In this document: piece after piece, positions 25,422 through 34,184 of the stretch | Numbering within the stretch: position 1 is the stretch's first letter | Layout of the letters: every line of letters begins with the position of its first letter | Source: an uncultured Verrucomicrobiota bacterium | GTDB lineage: Bacteria; Verrucomicrobiota; Verrucomicrobiia; Limisphaerales; UBA9464 | Assembly (NCBI GenBank): GCA_903916195.1 | Contig: CAIWVP010000054.1 | Span: forward strand, 1-50,335 | Length of the DNA: 50,335 nt | Reading direction: 5' to 3' | The notes under the pieces: generated by a model | Told to the model about the DNA's origin: nothing | Database searches by the model: none | What the model saw: only the letters and a program-made list of their open reading frames with translations | Made by a program: the position numbers and the translations under genes

Positions 25422-26630
25422 ATGAAACTCCCTTCCCTCGGCCTCGCCTGCCTGCTCGCGCTCTCCGCCCGCGCCGACGACTGGACCCAGTTCCGCGGCC
25501 CCGCCGGCAACGGCATCGCCACCGGCCCCAAGCTGCCCACGAAGCTCGACACCGGGTCCGTCACCTGGGCGGTCGACCTTCCCGGGCGCGGGCTGTCGTC
25601 GCCGGTCATCATCGGCGACCGCGTGTTCGTGACCGCCAGCAGCGGCGCCCGGCAAGACCGGTTGCACGTGCTGTGCTTCAACCTCGCGGACGGTTCGCTC
25701 CGTTGGGAACGGCAGTTCTGGGCGACCGGCCGGACCATGACCCACGAGAAGATCAGCGCCGCCACGCCGAGCCCCGCGAGCGACGGACGCCGGATCTTCG
25801 CCATCTTCTCCTCCAACGACTGCGCCGCCCTGGACCTCGACGGCGACCTGCTCTGGTACCGCGGCCTCGGACGCGATTATCCCAACGCCAGCAATTCGCT
25901 CGGCATGTCGTCGTCGCTGGTCGTGGCCGAAGGCGTGCTCGTGGCGCAGGTCGAGAACGACAGCGAATCGTTCACCGCCGGCCTCGACGCCGCGACCGGC
26001 CTCAACCGCTGGAAGATCGATCGCCCGAAGAAAGCGAACTGGACCTCGCCCTCCCTGCTCAAGGGCGCCGACGGCAGGACGCTCGTGGCGCTCCAGTCCT
26101 CGAAGGGCGTCGCCGTGGTCGAACCCGCGACCGGAAAGACGGTGTGGAGCTACGACGACGGGGCCTCGACCGTGCCGTCCACGACCGTGAGCGACGGCAA
26201 GCTCTACGTGCCTTCGCAAGGATTGACCGTGCTCGAGCCCGCCGCGACCGGACAACCGCCCAAGCAGCTCTGGCGCTCGTCGCAGATGCGCCCGGGCACA
26301 TCGAGCCCGCTGGTGCTCGGCGACCGGGTCTTCACGATGAACGATGGCGGCATCCTCAGCTGCGCCGACGCGACCGACGGCAAGCGGCTCTGGCAGCTCC
26401 GGCTGAAAGGGCCGTTCAGCGCGACGCCGGTCTCGGCCGGAGGGTTCCTCTATTGCGTGAACGAGAAGGGCCTCGTGCAGGTCGTCGACCCTTCCAAACC
26501 GGACGGCGTGGTCGTCAGCGAGCTGGACCTCGCCCAAGCGGTGATCGGGACGCCGTCCATCGCCGCCGGATCGTTGTTCGTGCGCAGCGACGGCAAGCTC
26601 TGGCGCATCGGTCGCGACAGCGCGCTGTGA
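25422..26630 (+). CDS. secreted PQQ-like beta-propeller (BamB-like) protein
   Basis: 402 residues with a short signal peptide (MKLPSLGLACLLALSARA). DDWTQFRGPAGNGIATG is the standard opening of the PVC 'outer membrane protein assembly factor BamB'-like propellers, followed by repeated blades such as LDAATGLNRWKI, VVEPATGKTVWSY and CADATDGKRLWQL. These proteins are abundant in Planctomycetes and Verrucomicrobia and usually lack proven cofactor binding. It is the second gene of a unit with the preceding secreted protein. A GC-rich hairpin follows. Confidence 0.85.
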   Translation: MKLPSLGLACLLALSARADDWTQFRGPAGNGIATGPKLPTKLDTGSVTWAVDLPGRGLSSPVIIGDRVFVTASSGARQDRLHVLCFNLADGSLRWERQFWATGRTMTHEKISAATPSPASDGRRIFAIFSSNDCAALDLDGDLLWYRGLGRDYPNASNSLGMSSSLVVAEGVLVAQVENDSESFTAGLDAATGLNRWKIDRPKKANWTSPSLLKGADGRTLVALQSSKGVAVVEPATGKTVWSYDDGASTVPSTTVSDGKLYVPSQGLTVLEPAATGQPPKQLWRSSQMRPGTSSPLVLGDRVFTMNDGGILSCADATDGKRLWQLRLKGPFSATPVSAGGFLYCVNEKGLVQVVDPSKPDGVVVSELDLAQAVIGTPSIAAGSLFVRSDGKLWRIGRDSAL

Positions 26631-26678
26631 AACGGGGTTGCCAGCCTGTCCAAGCCGGATCCGTGCGGTGAGGACCAC

Positions 26679-26695
26679 GGGGGCCAGCCGCCCCC
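26679..26695 (+). terminator. GC-rich hairpin after the propeller gene
   Basis: GGGGGC pairs with GCCCCC around a CAGCC loop, about 48 nt after the stop, and is followed by CCTTCCCTTC, which gives no U tract. Termination is plausible from position. Nothing else is recognised in 26631-26833. Confidence 0.35.
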
Positions 26696-26833
26696 CCTTC
26701 CCTTCGTCGCATCGCCAGAAAGACGTGGATGGAAAGGGTCCTCATCATCCCGTGAAGAGACCGGCCGGGCGCGACGTCTGCCCGGAGTGCTCGGTGTCCT
26801 GCCTCTTGTGGCCGGCGCCGGCCCTCGCTAACC

Positions 26834-29506
26834 ATGGCCGCCGATGCGTTCCTCCCACGCTGCGCCGCACCGGGACCTTTCCCGGGGCCGCTCCCACCGG
26901 CTGCCCGCCACTCTGCCGGACGACGACTGCCCACCGCCGGCGGCCCGTGCATCCGTCCGCAACCCGTCCCTCCCCGCCGCTTGACCGGTCCTGCCGATAG
27001 CTCGCGCCAGCGCGTGACGGTGGACGGGAAATTCTTCCGCCTCGGCGCGGAGAAATTCTTCCCGAAGGGCGTCACCTACGGCCCGTTCGCGCCCGACGCG
27101 TCGGGCGACCACTTCGCGTCGCCGGAGCGGACGGAACGCGACCTCGCCCTCGTGGAAGAACTCGGGGCGAACCTGCTCCGCGTCTACCACGTGCCGCCCC
27201 GATGGTTCCTCGCGCTCGCCCAGGCGCACGGGCTGAAGCTCCTGGTCGACGTGCCCTGGAACAAGCACCTGTGCTTCCTCGACGACGACCGCTCGCGACA
27301 AGAGGCCCGCGGCGCCGTCCGCGCGGCGGCCGAGGCCTGCGCGCGGCATCCGGCGGTGTTCGCGCTGTCGCTGGTGAACGAGATCCCCGCCGACATCGTG
27401 CGCTGGAGCGGCGACGCGGCGGTGTGCGAGTTCATCGACGAACTCGTGGCGGTCGCGAAACAGGAGGACCCCGACCTGCTCTGCACCTTCGGCAACTTCC
27501 CGCCGACCGAGTTCCTGCGGCCGCAGAACGTCGATTTCTTCTGCTGGAACGTCTACCTGCACCAACCGCGCCCGTTCGAGAACTATCTCGCCCGGCTGCA
27601 GATGCTGGCCGACACGAAGCCGATGCTGCTCGGCGAGTTCGGCATCGACACGCTGCGCGAGGGCGACGAACGGCAGGCCGAGATCCTCGGCTGGAAGATC
27701 GAGTCCGCCTTCCGCGCAGGCTGCGCCGGGACGGTCGTCTACGCCTTCACCGACGACTGGTTCAAGGACGGCAGGCAGGTCGAGGACTGGAGGTTCGGCC
27801 TCACCGACGCCGACCGCGTGCCGAAGCCGGCGTTCGCCATGGTGAAGCGCCGGTTCGAGGCGGCGCCCTATTTCCCGCTGCCGCAGACGCCCCGTGTCTC
27901 GGTGGTGGTCGCGAGCTACAACGGCGCCGCCACGCTCAAGGCCTGCCTCCAGTCGCTCGGACGGCTGAACTACCCGAACTACGAGGTCATCCTCGTCGAC
28001 GACGGCTCGACCGACACGACGCCCGCGATCGCGGTCCAGTTCCCCGAGATGCGGTCGCTGCGACACGAGCGCAACCTGGGGTTGTCGGTCGCCCGCAACA
28101 CCGGCATCGAGGCCGCCACCGGCGATATCATCGCCTTCACCGACAGCGATTGCCGTGCGGACGAGGACTGGCTGCATTTCCTCATCGGCGACCTGCTGAA
28201 CTCCCGTTTCGCCGGCATCGGCGGGCACAATTTTTTGCCGCCGGAGGATTCGCCCGTCGCCTCGACCGTGATGGTCTCACCGGGCGGCCCCGCCCACGTG
28301 ATGCTCACCGACCGCCTCGCGGAGCACATCCCGGGCTGCAACATGGCGTTCTACCGATGGGCGCTGCAGGAGATCGGCGGCTTCGACCCGATCTTCTGGA
28401 AGGCCGGCGACGACGTGGACGTCTGCTGGCGGCTCCAGCAGCGCGGCTACCGGATCGGCTTCAGCCCGGGAGGCTTCGTCTGGCACTACCGGCGCAACAC
28501 GGTCCGCGCCTACCTCAAGCAGCAGGCGGGCTACGGCGAGGCCGAGGCCGTCCTGGAACGGCGGCATCCGGAGAACTTCAACCGCTTCGGCGCGTCCCGC
28601 TGGGCCGGCCGCATCTACACCCCGGCCAAGATCGGCGTGGAGACGCGCGCGCCGATCATCTATCACGGCCTGTTCGGCAGCGGCTTCTTCCAGAGCATCT
28701 ACGCGCCGACGCCCAACCTCCTGCTCGTCGTCGCCACCAGCCTCGAATACCACACGCTCGTCTCCCTGCCGCTGCTCGTGCTCGGCACCGTCGTGCCACA
28801 ACTGGAGCCGATCGGCATCGCCAGCGTGCTGACCAGCGTCGCGCTCTGCTGCGTCGCCGGCGCGCAGGCCGAACTGGAGAAGGACAAGCTCCGCTGGTGG
28901 TCGCGACCGCTCGTGGCGCTGCTCTTCTTCCTCCAGCCGATCGTGCGCGGATGGGCCCGCCAACGCGCGAACCTGCAGGGCCAGCAGACGCCTCTCAGCG
29001 CGCGGGAGAACCTCGAGTCGCTCAGCCTCGAATCGGACGACAACCGCCTCGACCAGGTGCTCTACTGGGCCGAGCAAGGCGGCGCGGACCGCCTCGGCTT
29101 CATCGCCCGCATCATCCAGCGCCTCGACGAGCGCGGTTGGCAGAACAAACCCGACACCGGCTGGAGCAACCACGACATCGAGGTCTACGGATCGCGCTGG
29201 GCGCAGTTGCGGTTCACCACCGCCGCGGAGTTCCACCGGGGCGGACGCGAACTCATCCGCTGCCGGCTGGAGAGCTCCTGGACGTTCGTTTCGCGGGTCA
29301 CCTTCTGGTCGGTCGTCGGTGCCGGGATCCTCGTCATCTCCGCCGTCGGACATTGGTGGGCGTGGCTCAACCTGCTGTCCCTCATCCCGCTGGCGCACCT
29401 GCTCAATTCTTCCAAGCGCGACCTCCAGCGCGTCTTCGCCGCCTTCCTCGACGAACGCGCCAAGGAGTCCGGCCTCGTCAAGATCCGCGCGGACAAGCGT
29501 GCCTGA
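26834..29506 (+). CDS. glycoside hydrolase / family 2 glycosyltransferase fusion, membrane-bound
   Basis: About 890 residues. Residues ~60-345 form a clan GH-A-like (beta/alpha)8 glycosidase: VTVDGKFFRLGAEKFFPKGVTYG, candidate acid/base Glu183 in LSLVNEIPAD and candidate nucleophile Glu268 in LLGEFGID. From ~352 a GT2 domain begins with RVSVVVASYNGAATL, then VDDGSTD (~391), TDSDCR (~437) and GDDVDVCWRLQQRGY (~524). Hydrophobic helices lie at ~626-680, ~690-710 and ~821-858. It may polymerise a polysaccharide while trimming or transglycosylating it; this is inference. The first ~55 residues are low-complexity, so the real start may be later (GTG at 27014 is possible). Confidence 0.85.
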   Translation: MAADAFLPRCAAPGPFPGPLPPAARHSAGRRLPTAGGPCIRPQPVPPRRLTGPADSSRQRVTVDGKFFRLGAEKFFPKGVTYGPFAPDASGDHFASPERTERDLALVEELGANLLRVYHVPPRWFLALAQAHGLKLLVDVPWNKHLCFLDDDRSRQEARGAVRAAAEACARHPAVFALSLVNEIPADIVRWSGDAAVCEFIDELVAVAKQEDPDLLCTFGNFPPTEFLRPQNVDFFCWNVYLHQPRPFENYLARLQMLADTKPMLLGEFGIDTLREGDERQAEILGWKIESAFRAGCAGTVVYAFTDDWFKDGRQVEDWRFGLTDADRVPKPAFAMVKRRFEAAPYFPLPQTPRVSVVVASYNGAATLKACLQSLGRLNYPNYEVILVDDGSTDTTPAIAVQFPEMRSLRHERNLGLSVARNTGIEAATGDIIAFTDSDCRADEDWLHFLIGDLLNSRFAGIGGHNFLPPEDSPVASTVMVSPGGPAHVMLTDRLAEHIPGCNMAFYRWALQEIGGFDPIFWKAGDDVDVCWRLQQRGYRIGFSPGGFVWHYRRNTVRAYLKQQAGYGEAEAVLERRHPENFNRFGASRWAGRIYTPAKIGVETRAPIIYHGLFGSGFFQSIYAPTPNLLLVVATSLEYHTLVSLPLLVLGTVVPQLEPIGIASVLTSVALCCVAGAQAELEKDKLRWWSRPLVALLFFLQPIVRGWARQRANLQGQQTPLSARENLESLSLESDDNRLDQVLYWAEQGGADRLGFIARIIQRLDERGWQNKPDTGWSNHDIEVYGSRWAQLRFTTAAEFHRGGRELIRCRLESSWTFVSRVTFWSVVGAGILVISAVGHWWAWLNLLSLIPLAHLLNSSKRDLQRVFAAFLDERAKESGLVKIRADKRA

Positions 29507-29578
29507 GCCGCCCGGCGCGATCCGTCCGCATCCGCTCCCCGCGCTTGCCCGCGCGCGATCACCGGCCAAACTCACGCC

Positions 29579-29998
29579 ATGCCGAAGCTGCTCTGGCTGG
29601 TGAAACAGGAACCCGAGGCCTATGCGTGGAAAGCCTTCGTCGCCGACGGGAAGACCGCATGGACGGGCGTCCGCAATTTCCAGGCGAGGAACAACCTCCG
29701 CGCGATGAAGAAGGACGACCTCGTGCTCTACTACCACAGCGTCACCGGCAAAGAGATCGTCGGCATCGCCAAGGTCATGCGCGAGGCCTATCCGGATCCG
29801 ACGGCCGAGGACGGCGATTGGTCCTGCGTGGACCTCGCACCGGTGGAGCCGCTTCGGACCCCCGTGCCGTTGGATCTGCTCAAGACCGACGCCCTCACGA
29901 AGGACATGGCGCTCATCCGTCAATCGCGCCTCAGCGTCACGCCGCTCACCGGAGCCCAGTCCGCGCGCATCCTCGAACTCGGCGCCACCCGGCTCTGA
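29579..29998 (+). CDS. EVE-domain protein
   Basis: 139 residues, a single EVE domain of the PUA-like fold (thymocyte nuclear protein 1 type). WLVKQEPEAYAW is the signature start, VRNFQARNNLRAMKKDDLVLYYHS the conserved core and VGIAKVMREAYPDPT the following strand. EVE domains bind modified bases in DNA or RNA and occur both in defence-linked and in tRNA/housekeeping contexts. Here the neighbours are a SpoU RNA methyltransferase (convergent) and cysS, which favours a housekeeping RNA role, but this is inference. Confidence 0.92.
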   Translation: MPKLLWLVKQEPEAYAWKAFVADGKTAWTGVRNFQARNNLRAMKKDDLVLYYHSVTGKEIVGIAKVMREAYPDPTAEDGDWSCVDLAPVEPLRTPVPLDLLKTDALTKDMALIRQSRLSVTPLTGAQSARILELGATRL

Positions 29999-30011
29999 CG
30001 CGCGCGCCGTC

Positions 30012-30833
30012 TCACCATCCGCGGCGCGCCGCCCGCTGCCGCTGCACCTCGGCGAAGCAGACCGCCGCGGCCGACGCCACGTTGAGCGAATCCATGTCGG
30101 CCTCCATCGGGATGGTCACCGCCTCGTCGCATGCGTCGACGATCTCCGGACGGAGCCCCGGTCCCTCCGCGCCGAGCACCACGCACACATCGCCGACAAG
30201 GTCGGTCTCCCAGAGCGTCCGGGCACCGGCCCGCGGATGCGCCGCGACACAGCGGATCCCGGCCCCGCGCATGGCCGCCAAGGTCCCGGCCAGGTCCGCC
30301 GAGAGCACGTACGGCAGCTTGAACATCGCGCCCATCGAGCTCCGCACCGCGCGCCGCAGGTACGGATGGGATGCGGTCTCCCCCACGACCAAGGCCCGGG
30401 CGCCGAGCGCCACCGCGCTGCGCACGATCGTGCCGGTGTTGTCGGCGTTTCCCAATCCGTCCAGCGCGACGAAGAACCGCGGGCGCGGCAAGGCGAGCAG
30501 ACTTTCCAGCGTCGCCGCGCGAGGCACGCGCGCCAACGCGAGCACGCCTTGGTAGTGCACGAACCCGGTGAGCTGCTCCAGCACGAGCAGATCGGCCACG
30601 AACAGGTCGATCGTCCCGGGCCGGGCCGCGAGCAAGGGCTCGAACTCCGCCCGCCATTCCGGCGGCAACAACACGGACAGCACCTCCAGCCCGGACTCCA
30701 GCAACTGGTGGACGACCTTCGGGCCCTCTGCCACGAAGACGCCGTCGTTGAGGTGCCCGACCTGCGCCCGCATCGTCCGGAACGGCACCAACCGCGGGTC
30801 GGCGAGGTCGGTGATGGAGTGGATCGTGGACAT
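30012..30833 (-). CDS. SpoU/TrmH-family RNA 2'-O-methyltransferase
   Basis: 273 residues. The SPOUT knot motifs are present: FVALDGLGNADNTGTIVRSA (motif 1), VVLGAEGPGLRPEIVDACD (motif 2) and VTIPMEADMDSLNVASAAAVCFAE (motif 3). An N-terminal substrate-binding domain (~1-105) resembles the L30e-like domain of RlmB and TrmH relatives. It methylates a ribose in 23S rRNA or tRNA; the exact site cannot be told. It lies 67 nt downstream of cysS on the same strand, and 13 nt separate it from the EVE gene stop. Confidence 0.9.
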   Translation of the reverse strand: MSTIHSITDLADPRLVPFRTMRAQVGHLNDGVFVAEGPKVVHQLLESGLEVLSVLLPPEWRAEFEPLLAARPGTIDLFVADLLVLEQLTGFVHYQGVLALARVPRAATLESLLALPRPRFFVALDGLGNADNTGTIVRSAVALGARALVVGETASHPYLRRAVRSSMGAMFKLPYVLSADLAGTLAAMRGAGIRCVAAHPRAGARTLWETDLVGDVCVVLGAEGPGLRPEIVDACDEAVTIPMEADMDSLNVASAAAVCFAEVQRQRAARRGW

Positions 30834-30900
30834 CGGAGTGGATCGACAACCGAGGCGCGTAAACGCGGGGACGAGCTCTGCTCCTCGGCGGCGCCGCGGT

Positions 30901-32331
30901 TCAGAGTTTCTTCAGCTTCGGTCCCTTGGACGTGTCCTCCACGACCCAGCCCCTCGCCTTGAGCTCGGCGCGGATGGCGTCGGCACGCGCGAAATCCTTC
31001 GCCTTCTTCGCGGCGACGCGTTCGTCCGCGAGGGCGACGATCTCGACGGGCGCTTCGCCGACCGGCTTCGAACCGAGACCGAGCACGGTGTCCAGGTGTC
31101 CCCAGGCAGCGAGCTGTGCGGAGGCCCCGGCGCCGGTCATCTGTCCCGCGGCGAGGGCCCGGTTCGTGTCGCGGACCCAGTCGAACACCACGGCCCACGC
31201 GGCGGAGACGTTCAGGTCGCCGTCCATCGCGACGGTGAAGGCGGTCACCAGCGGGTCATCTGCCGGCGGCCGGGCGACATCGACCTGACCGGCGACCTCG
31301 CGCAGCTTCCCGACGCACTCATCGATCCGCGCGAGCTGGGCACGGGCGCCTTCCAGGCCGGCGATGGTGAAGTTGAAGGTCTCGCGGAAATGCGCGCTGA
31401 GCAGCAGGCAGCGGATCTCGCGGCCGGTGTATCCCTTCGCCAGGAGATCCCGGACGGTGAAGAAGTTGCCCAGCGACTTGCTCATCTTCTTCCCCTCGAC
31501 GAGCAGGTGCGCACCGTGGAGCCAATGCTTCACGAACGGCCGCCCCGGCGGCTGCACGGCGGCGCCCTCGCTCTGGGCGATCTCGTCCTCGTGGTGCGGG
31601 AACGCGAGGTCCTCGCCGCCGAGATGCAGGTCGAAGCTCGGCCCGAGCAACGCCATGCTCATCGCGGAACATTCGATGTGCCAGCCCGGACGCCCCTCGC
31701 CCCACGGGCTGGGCCAGAAGACCGCTCCGTCGTCCGGCACCCGCGCCTTCCACAGCGCGAAATCGGCGACGGATTCCTTTTCGTACTCATCGCTCGCCAC
31801 GCGCTCGCCGACCCGCATCGCCTCGAAGTCGAGCTTCACCAGCTGGCCGTAGCGGCAGCCGCAGCCGCGGTACTTCTCGATGCTGAAATAGACCGAGCCG
31901 TCCGCCGCGCGATAGGCGAGGCCGCGCCGCTCCAGCGTGCCGATGAGATCGATGATCTGCGGGATGTACCCGGTCGCGCGAGGAAGGTCCTCCGCCACGG
32001 GCACCACGCAGTCCAGCTCCTTGAGGTCCTGCAGGAAGGCGTCGGTGTAGACCCCGGTGAACTCTTCCAACGTCTTCCCCGTCTCGCGCACGCGGCGGAT
32101 GATCTTGTCCTCCACGTCCGTGATGTTCATCACGTGCCGGACCTTGAAGCCCCGGAACCCCAGATAGCGCCGCACCAGGTCGGCGAAGACGAAGGTCCGG
32201 AAGTTCCCGATGTGCCCGTAGTCGTAGACGGTCGGCCCGCAGCAGTACATGCCGACGGTACGGCCGGCCTCGTCGAAAGGGCGGAATTCTTCCACCCGGC
32301 GGGTGAGCGTGTTGAAGAGCTGCAGAGCCAT
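30901..32331 (-). CDS. cysS: cysteine--tRNA ligase
   Basis: 476 residues, full length. MYCCGPTVYDYGHIGNFRTF contains the first zinc cysteine and the HIGN (HIGH) motif; GWHIECSAMS and FPHHEDEIAQSE supply the other zinc ligands; KMSKS is intact near residue 282. The C-terminal DALR-type helical domain ends in a basic tail (KGPKLKKL). It charges tRNA-Cys in the cytoplasm. The start at 32331 is the standard M-x-L-FNT opening. It is followed by the SpoU gene on the same strand. Confidence 0.97.
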   Translation of the reverse strand: MALQLFNTLTRRVEEFRPFDEAGRTVGMYCCGPTVYDYGHIGNFRTFVFADLVRRYLGFRGFKVRHVMNITDVEDKIIRRVRETGKTLEEFTGVYTDAFLQDLKELDCVVPVAEDLPRATGYIPQIIDLIGTLERRGLAYRAADGSVYFSIEKYRGCGCRYGQLVKLDFEAMRVGERVASDEYEKESVADFALWKARVPDDGAVFWPSPWGEGRPGWHIECSAMSMALLGPSFDLHLGGEDLAFPHHEDEIAQSEGAAVQPPGRPFVKHWLHGAHLLVEGKKMSKSLGNFFTVRDLLAKGYTGREIRCLLLSAHFRETFNFTIAGLEGARAQLARIDECVGKLREVAGQVDVARPPADDPLVTAFTVAMDGDLNVSAAWAVVFDWVRDTNRALAAGQMTGAGASAQLAAWGHLDTVLGLGSKPVGEAPVEIVALADERVAAKKAKDFARADAIRAELKARGWVVEDTSKGPKLKKL

Positions 32332-32441
32332 GCGTTGGGCGCAGGACGCTAAGGCCGGACCGCGGGGAAGGAAGGCGAAACTCGGCCGGCACCGCAGCGG
32401 GCGGTCGCCGACCGGGCGCCTTCACCCTCATCGAGCGGCTC

Positions 32442-32657
32442 GTGGTCATCGGACGACCGGTCCCGCGCCTGACCTTGGGGATCCCGGGCACACGGAGGCA
32501 GATCCGACGGCTCGCGGCGGTGGCGATCGGGACGGTCCTGGTCTGCTTCGTCGTGCACCGGCCCGTCGATTTCGGTTCGCAGCCGATCCCGTTCGTGAAG
32601 CCCGCGTCGCCCTTCCAAGCGGACCCCGCGACGATCGACGCGCCCGCCCGGCGTTGA
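32442..32657 (+). CDS. possible small membrane protein, unrecognised
   Basis: A 71-codon frame with a GTG start fills most of the 327-nt gap between cysS and clpX, opposite to both. It has a basic N-terminus, one hydrophobic helix (LAAVAIGTVLVCFVV, about 25-39) and a Pro-rich tail. Codons are strongly G/C-ending as in real genes here, but random frames in this GC-rich DNA also look that way. The frame is open further upstream, to at least 32343. No homologue is recognised. The alternative is that the gap is simply non-coding and carries the cysS and clpX flanking signals. Confidence 0.25.
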   Translation: MVIGRPVPRLTLGIPGTRRQIRRLAAVAIGTVLVCFVVHRPVDFGSQPIPFVKPASPFQADPATIDAPARR

Positions 32658-32658
32658 C

Positions 32659-33873
32659 TCACTTCCCCTTCTTCAACAACGCAGCGAGCGCCGCCTTCGG
32701 GTCGTCGACCAGTTCGCGGGTCACCGCGAAGCCGTCGATCCGGGTCGAGGGCAGCTCGAACTTGAAACCGCGCAGCACGCGTTCGCAGACCGTCATCAGG
32801 CCGCGCGCGCCCGTGCCCTCGGTGGCGGCGAGCTTGGCGATGCGACGGAGCCCGTCCGCCCGCCATTTCACTGCGATGCCGTATGCGGCGAAGGCCCGCT
32901 CGTACTGCCGCAGCAGGCTGCTCTCGCTCCGGCGCATCACGTCGTAGAGGTCGTCCGCGCCGAGCGGCTGGCAGGCCACGCGCACCGGCAGGCGGCCGAT
33001 GAACTCCGGCTCGAACCCGTAGCTGATGAAATCGGAGGTCATCGCCGATTCCAGCAGGTCCTCCTCGCGGCCTGCGGGGACGTCCTTGCCGGTCAGGGCG
33101 AGGCGCATGCGGATGTGCGCGGTGAGTCCGGCGAAGGCGCCGCTGACGATGAAAAGGATGTGCCGGGTGTTGATGGTCGCGCCGCCTTCGCGCGGCGGCT
33201 GGCCGGGACGCGGCATGACCGCCTGCATCTGGCCCATGATGTCGTTGGGAGAGACGACCGGCACGTCGGCGTCCTCCATGAGCTTGAGCAGGTTGATCTG
33301 GACGCCCTTGCCGCTCACGTCGCGACCGCCGGAACCGCTGCCGGCGAGCTTGTCGACCTCGTCGAGATAGATGATGCCGTGCTCGGCCTTCGACACGTCG
33401 CCGCCCACACGGCGGATCAGGTCCCGCACGAGGTCCTCGACGTCGCCGCCCACGTAGCCGGTCTCGCTGAACTTCGTCGCATCGGCCTTCACGAAGGGCA
33501 CGCCGATCAGTTCGGCCGCAGAGCGGATCAGGTGCGTCTTGCCCACGCCGGTCGGGCCGAGCAGCAGCACGTTCTGCTTGGTGTAGAACGGCGCCTTCTT
33601 CCCCGCGAGGGTCATGCGCACATGCTGGAAGTGGTCGCACAGCGCGACGCTCAGGACCTTCTTCGCCTCGTCCTGCTGGATCACGAAGCGGTCGAGATGC
33701 TCCTTCACGTCGCGCGGCTTGAGGTCGAAGTGGAAACCCTCGGGCGCCGCGGTCTTCGGCCCGACCTCGGCGGCCATCGCATGCCGGCGCCCGGCCCTGG
33801 CCATCTTCACAGGATCGATTCCGCGGGTCACAGGGCCGAGGTCGGAATCAGCCACAAGGTTGGAGGACGACAT
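32659..33873 (-). CDS. clpX: ClpX-type AAA+ unfoldase ATPase lacking the zinc domain
   Basis: 404 residues. Walker A is GPTGVGKT (106-113), Walker B IIYLDEVDKLA (~167-177), the pore loop region SETGYVGGDVEDLV follows the ClpX pattern, and the sensor block is FEPEFIGRLPVRV. ClpX pairs with ClpP in ATP-dependent proteolysis. The first ~45 residues carry no four-cysteine zinc-binding domain, which canonical ClpX has for adaptor and substrate binding, and clpP is not adjacent, so it may be a second ClpX-like protein. The ATG at 33873 is chosen because the longer frame runs through the tRNA-His gene. Confidence 0.85.
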   Translation of the reverse strand: MSSSNLVADSDLGPVTRGIDPVKMARAGRRHAMAAEVGPKTAAPEGFHFDLKPRDVKEHLDRFVIQQDEAKKVLSVALCDHFQHVRMTLAGKKAPFYTKQNVLLLGPTGVGKTHLIRSAAELIGVPFVKADATKFSETGYVGGDVEDLVRDLIRRVGGDVSKAEHGIIYLDEVDKLAGSGSGGRDVSGKGVQINLLKLMEDADVPVVSPNDIMGQMQAVMPRPGQPPREGGATINTRHILFIVSGAFAGLTAHIRMRLALTGKDVPAGREEDLLESAMTSDFISYGFEPEFIGRLPVRVACQPLGADDLYDVMRRSESSLLRQYERAFAAYGIAVKWRADGLRRIAKLAATEGTGARGLMTVCERVLRGFKFELPSTRIDGFAVTRELVDDPKAALAALLKKGK

Positions 33874-34007
33874 GTCGGCGGACGTTAGGCCAAGTGCCCC
33901 GCAGGGCAAGTGACGCGATGATCGGGGCAGGCCCCATGGCCTAGGAACCTTCGGTGGCGCTCTGGGGACTTGGCCCGGAGAAACCGCGGGAGACGGAGAA
34001 GAGGAGG

Positions 34008-34083
34008 TGGGGTGACCGACGGGACTCGAACCCGCAACAACCAGAATCACAATCTGGGGATCTACCATTGATCTACGGCCACC
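34008..34083 (-). tRNA. tRNA-His (GTG), CCA encoded
   Basis: Read on the minus strand the sequence folds as a complete cloverleaf: a GTGGCCG acceptor arm with an extra G at -1 and discriminator C73, the hallmark of tRNA-His; anticodon stem CCAGA/TCTGG with anticodon GTG; and a TTCGAGT T-loop. CCA is encoded at 34010-34008. It lies between clpX and the DapA-family gene, on the same strand as clpX. Confidence 0.96.
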
Positions 34084-34184
34084 GACCGGGACGGAAACTA
34101 GGAACGACCCGGCGGAGCGTCAAGCACGCTGCCGAGCGAGATTTCTCCCTCCCGTCCCGCGGTCGTCTCGGCTTTGCTCGGTCC

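Noticed and set aside
29579-30833. Defence island suggested by the EVE-domain gene
   Set aside because: The neighbours are a SpoU methyltransferase and cysS, with no nuclease, methylase or ATPase partner, so a housekeeping RNA role is more likely.
33874-34068. A 65-residue N-terminal extension of clpX
   Set aside because: It would translate the tRNA-His gene on the same strand and has no family match; the ATG at 33873 is used.
33954-34184. An upstream extension of the DapA-family gene from 33954
   Set aside because: The frame crosses the tRNA-His gene antisense and is not conserved in character; the GTG at 34185 fits the family start.
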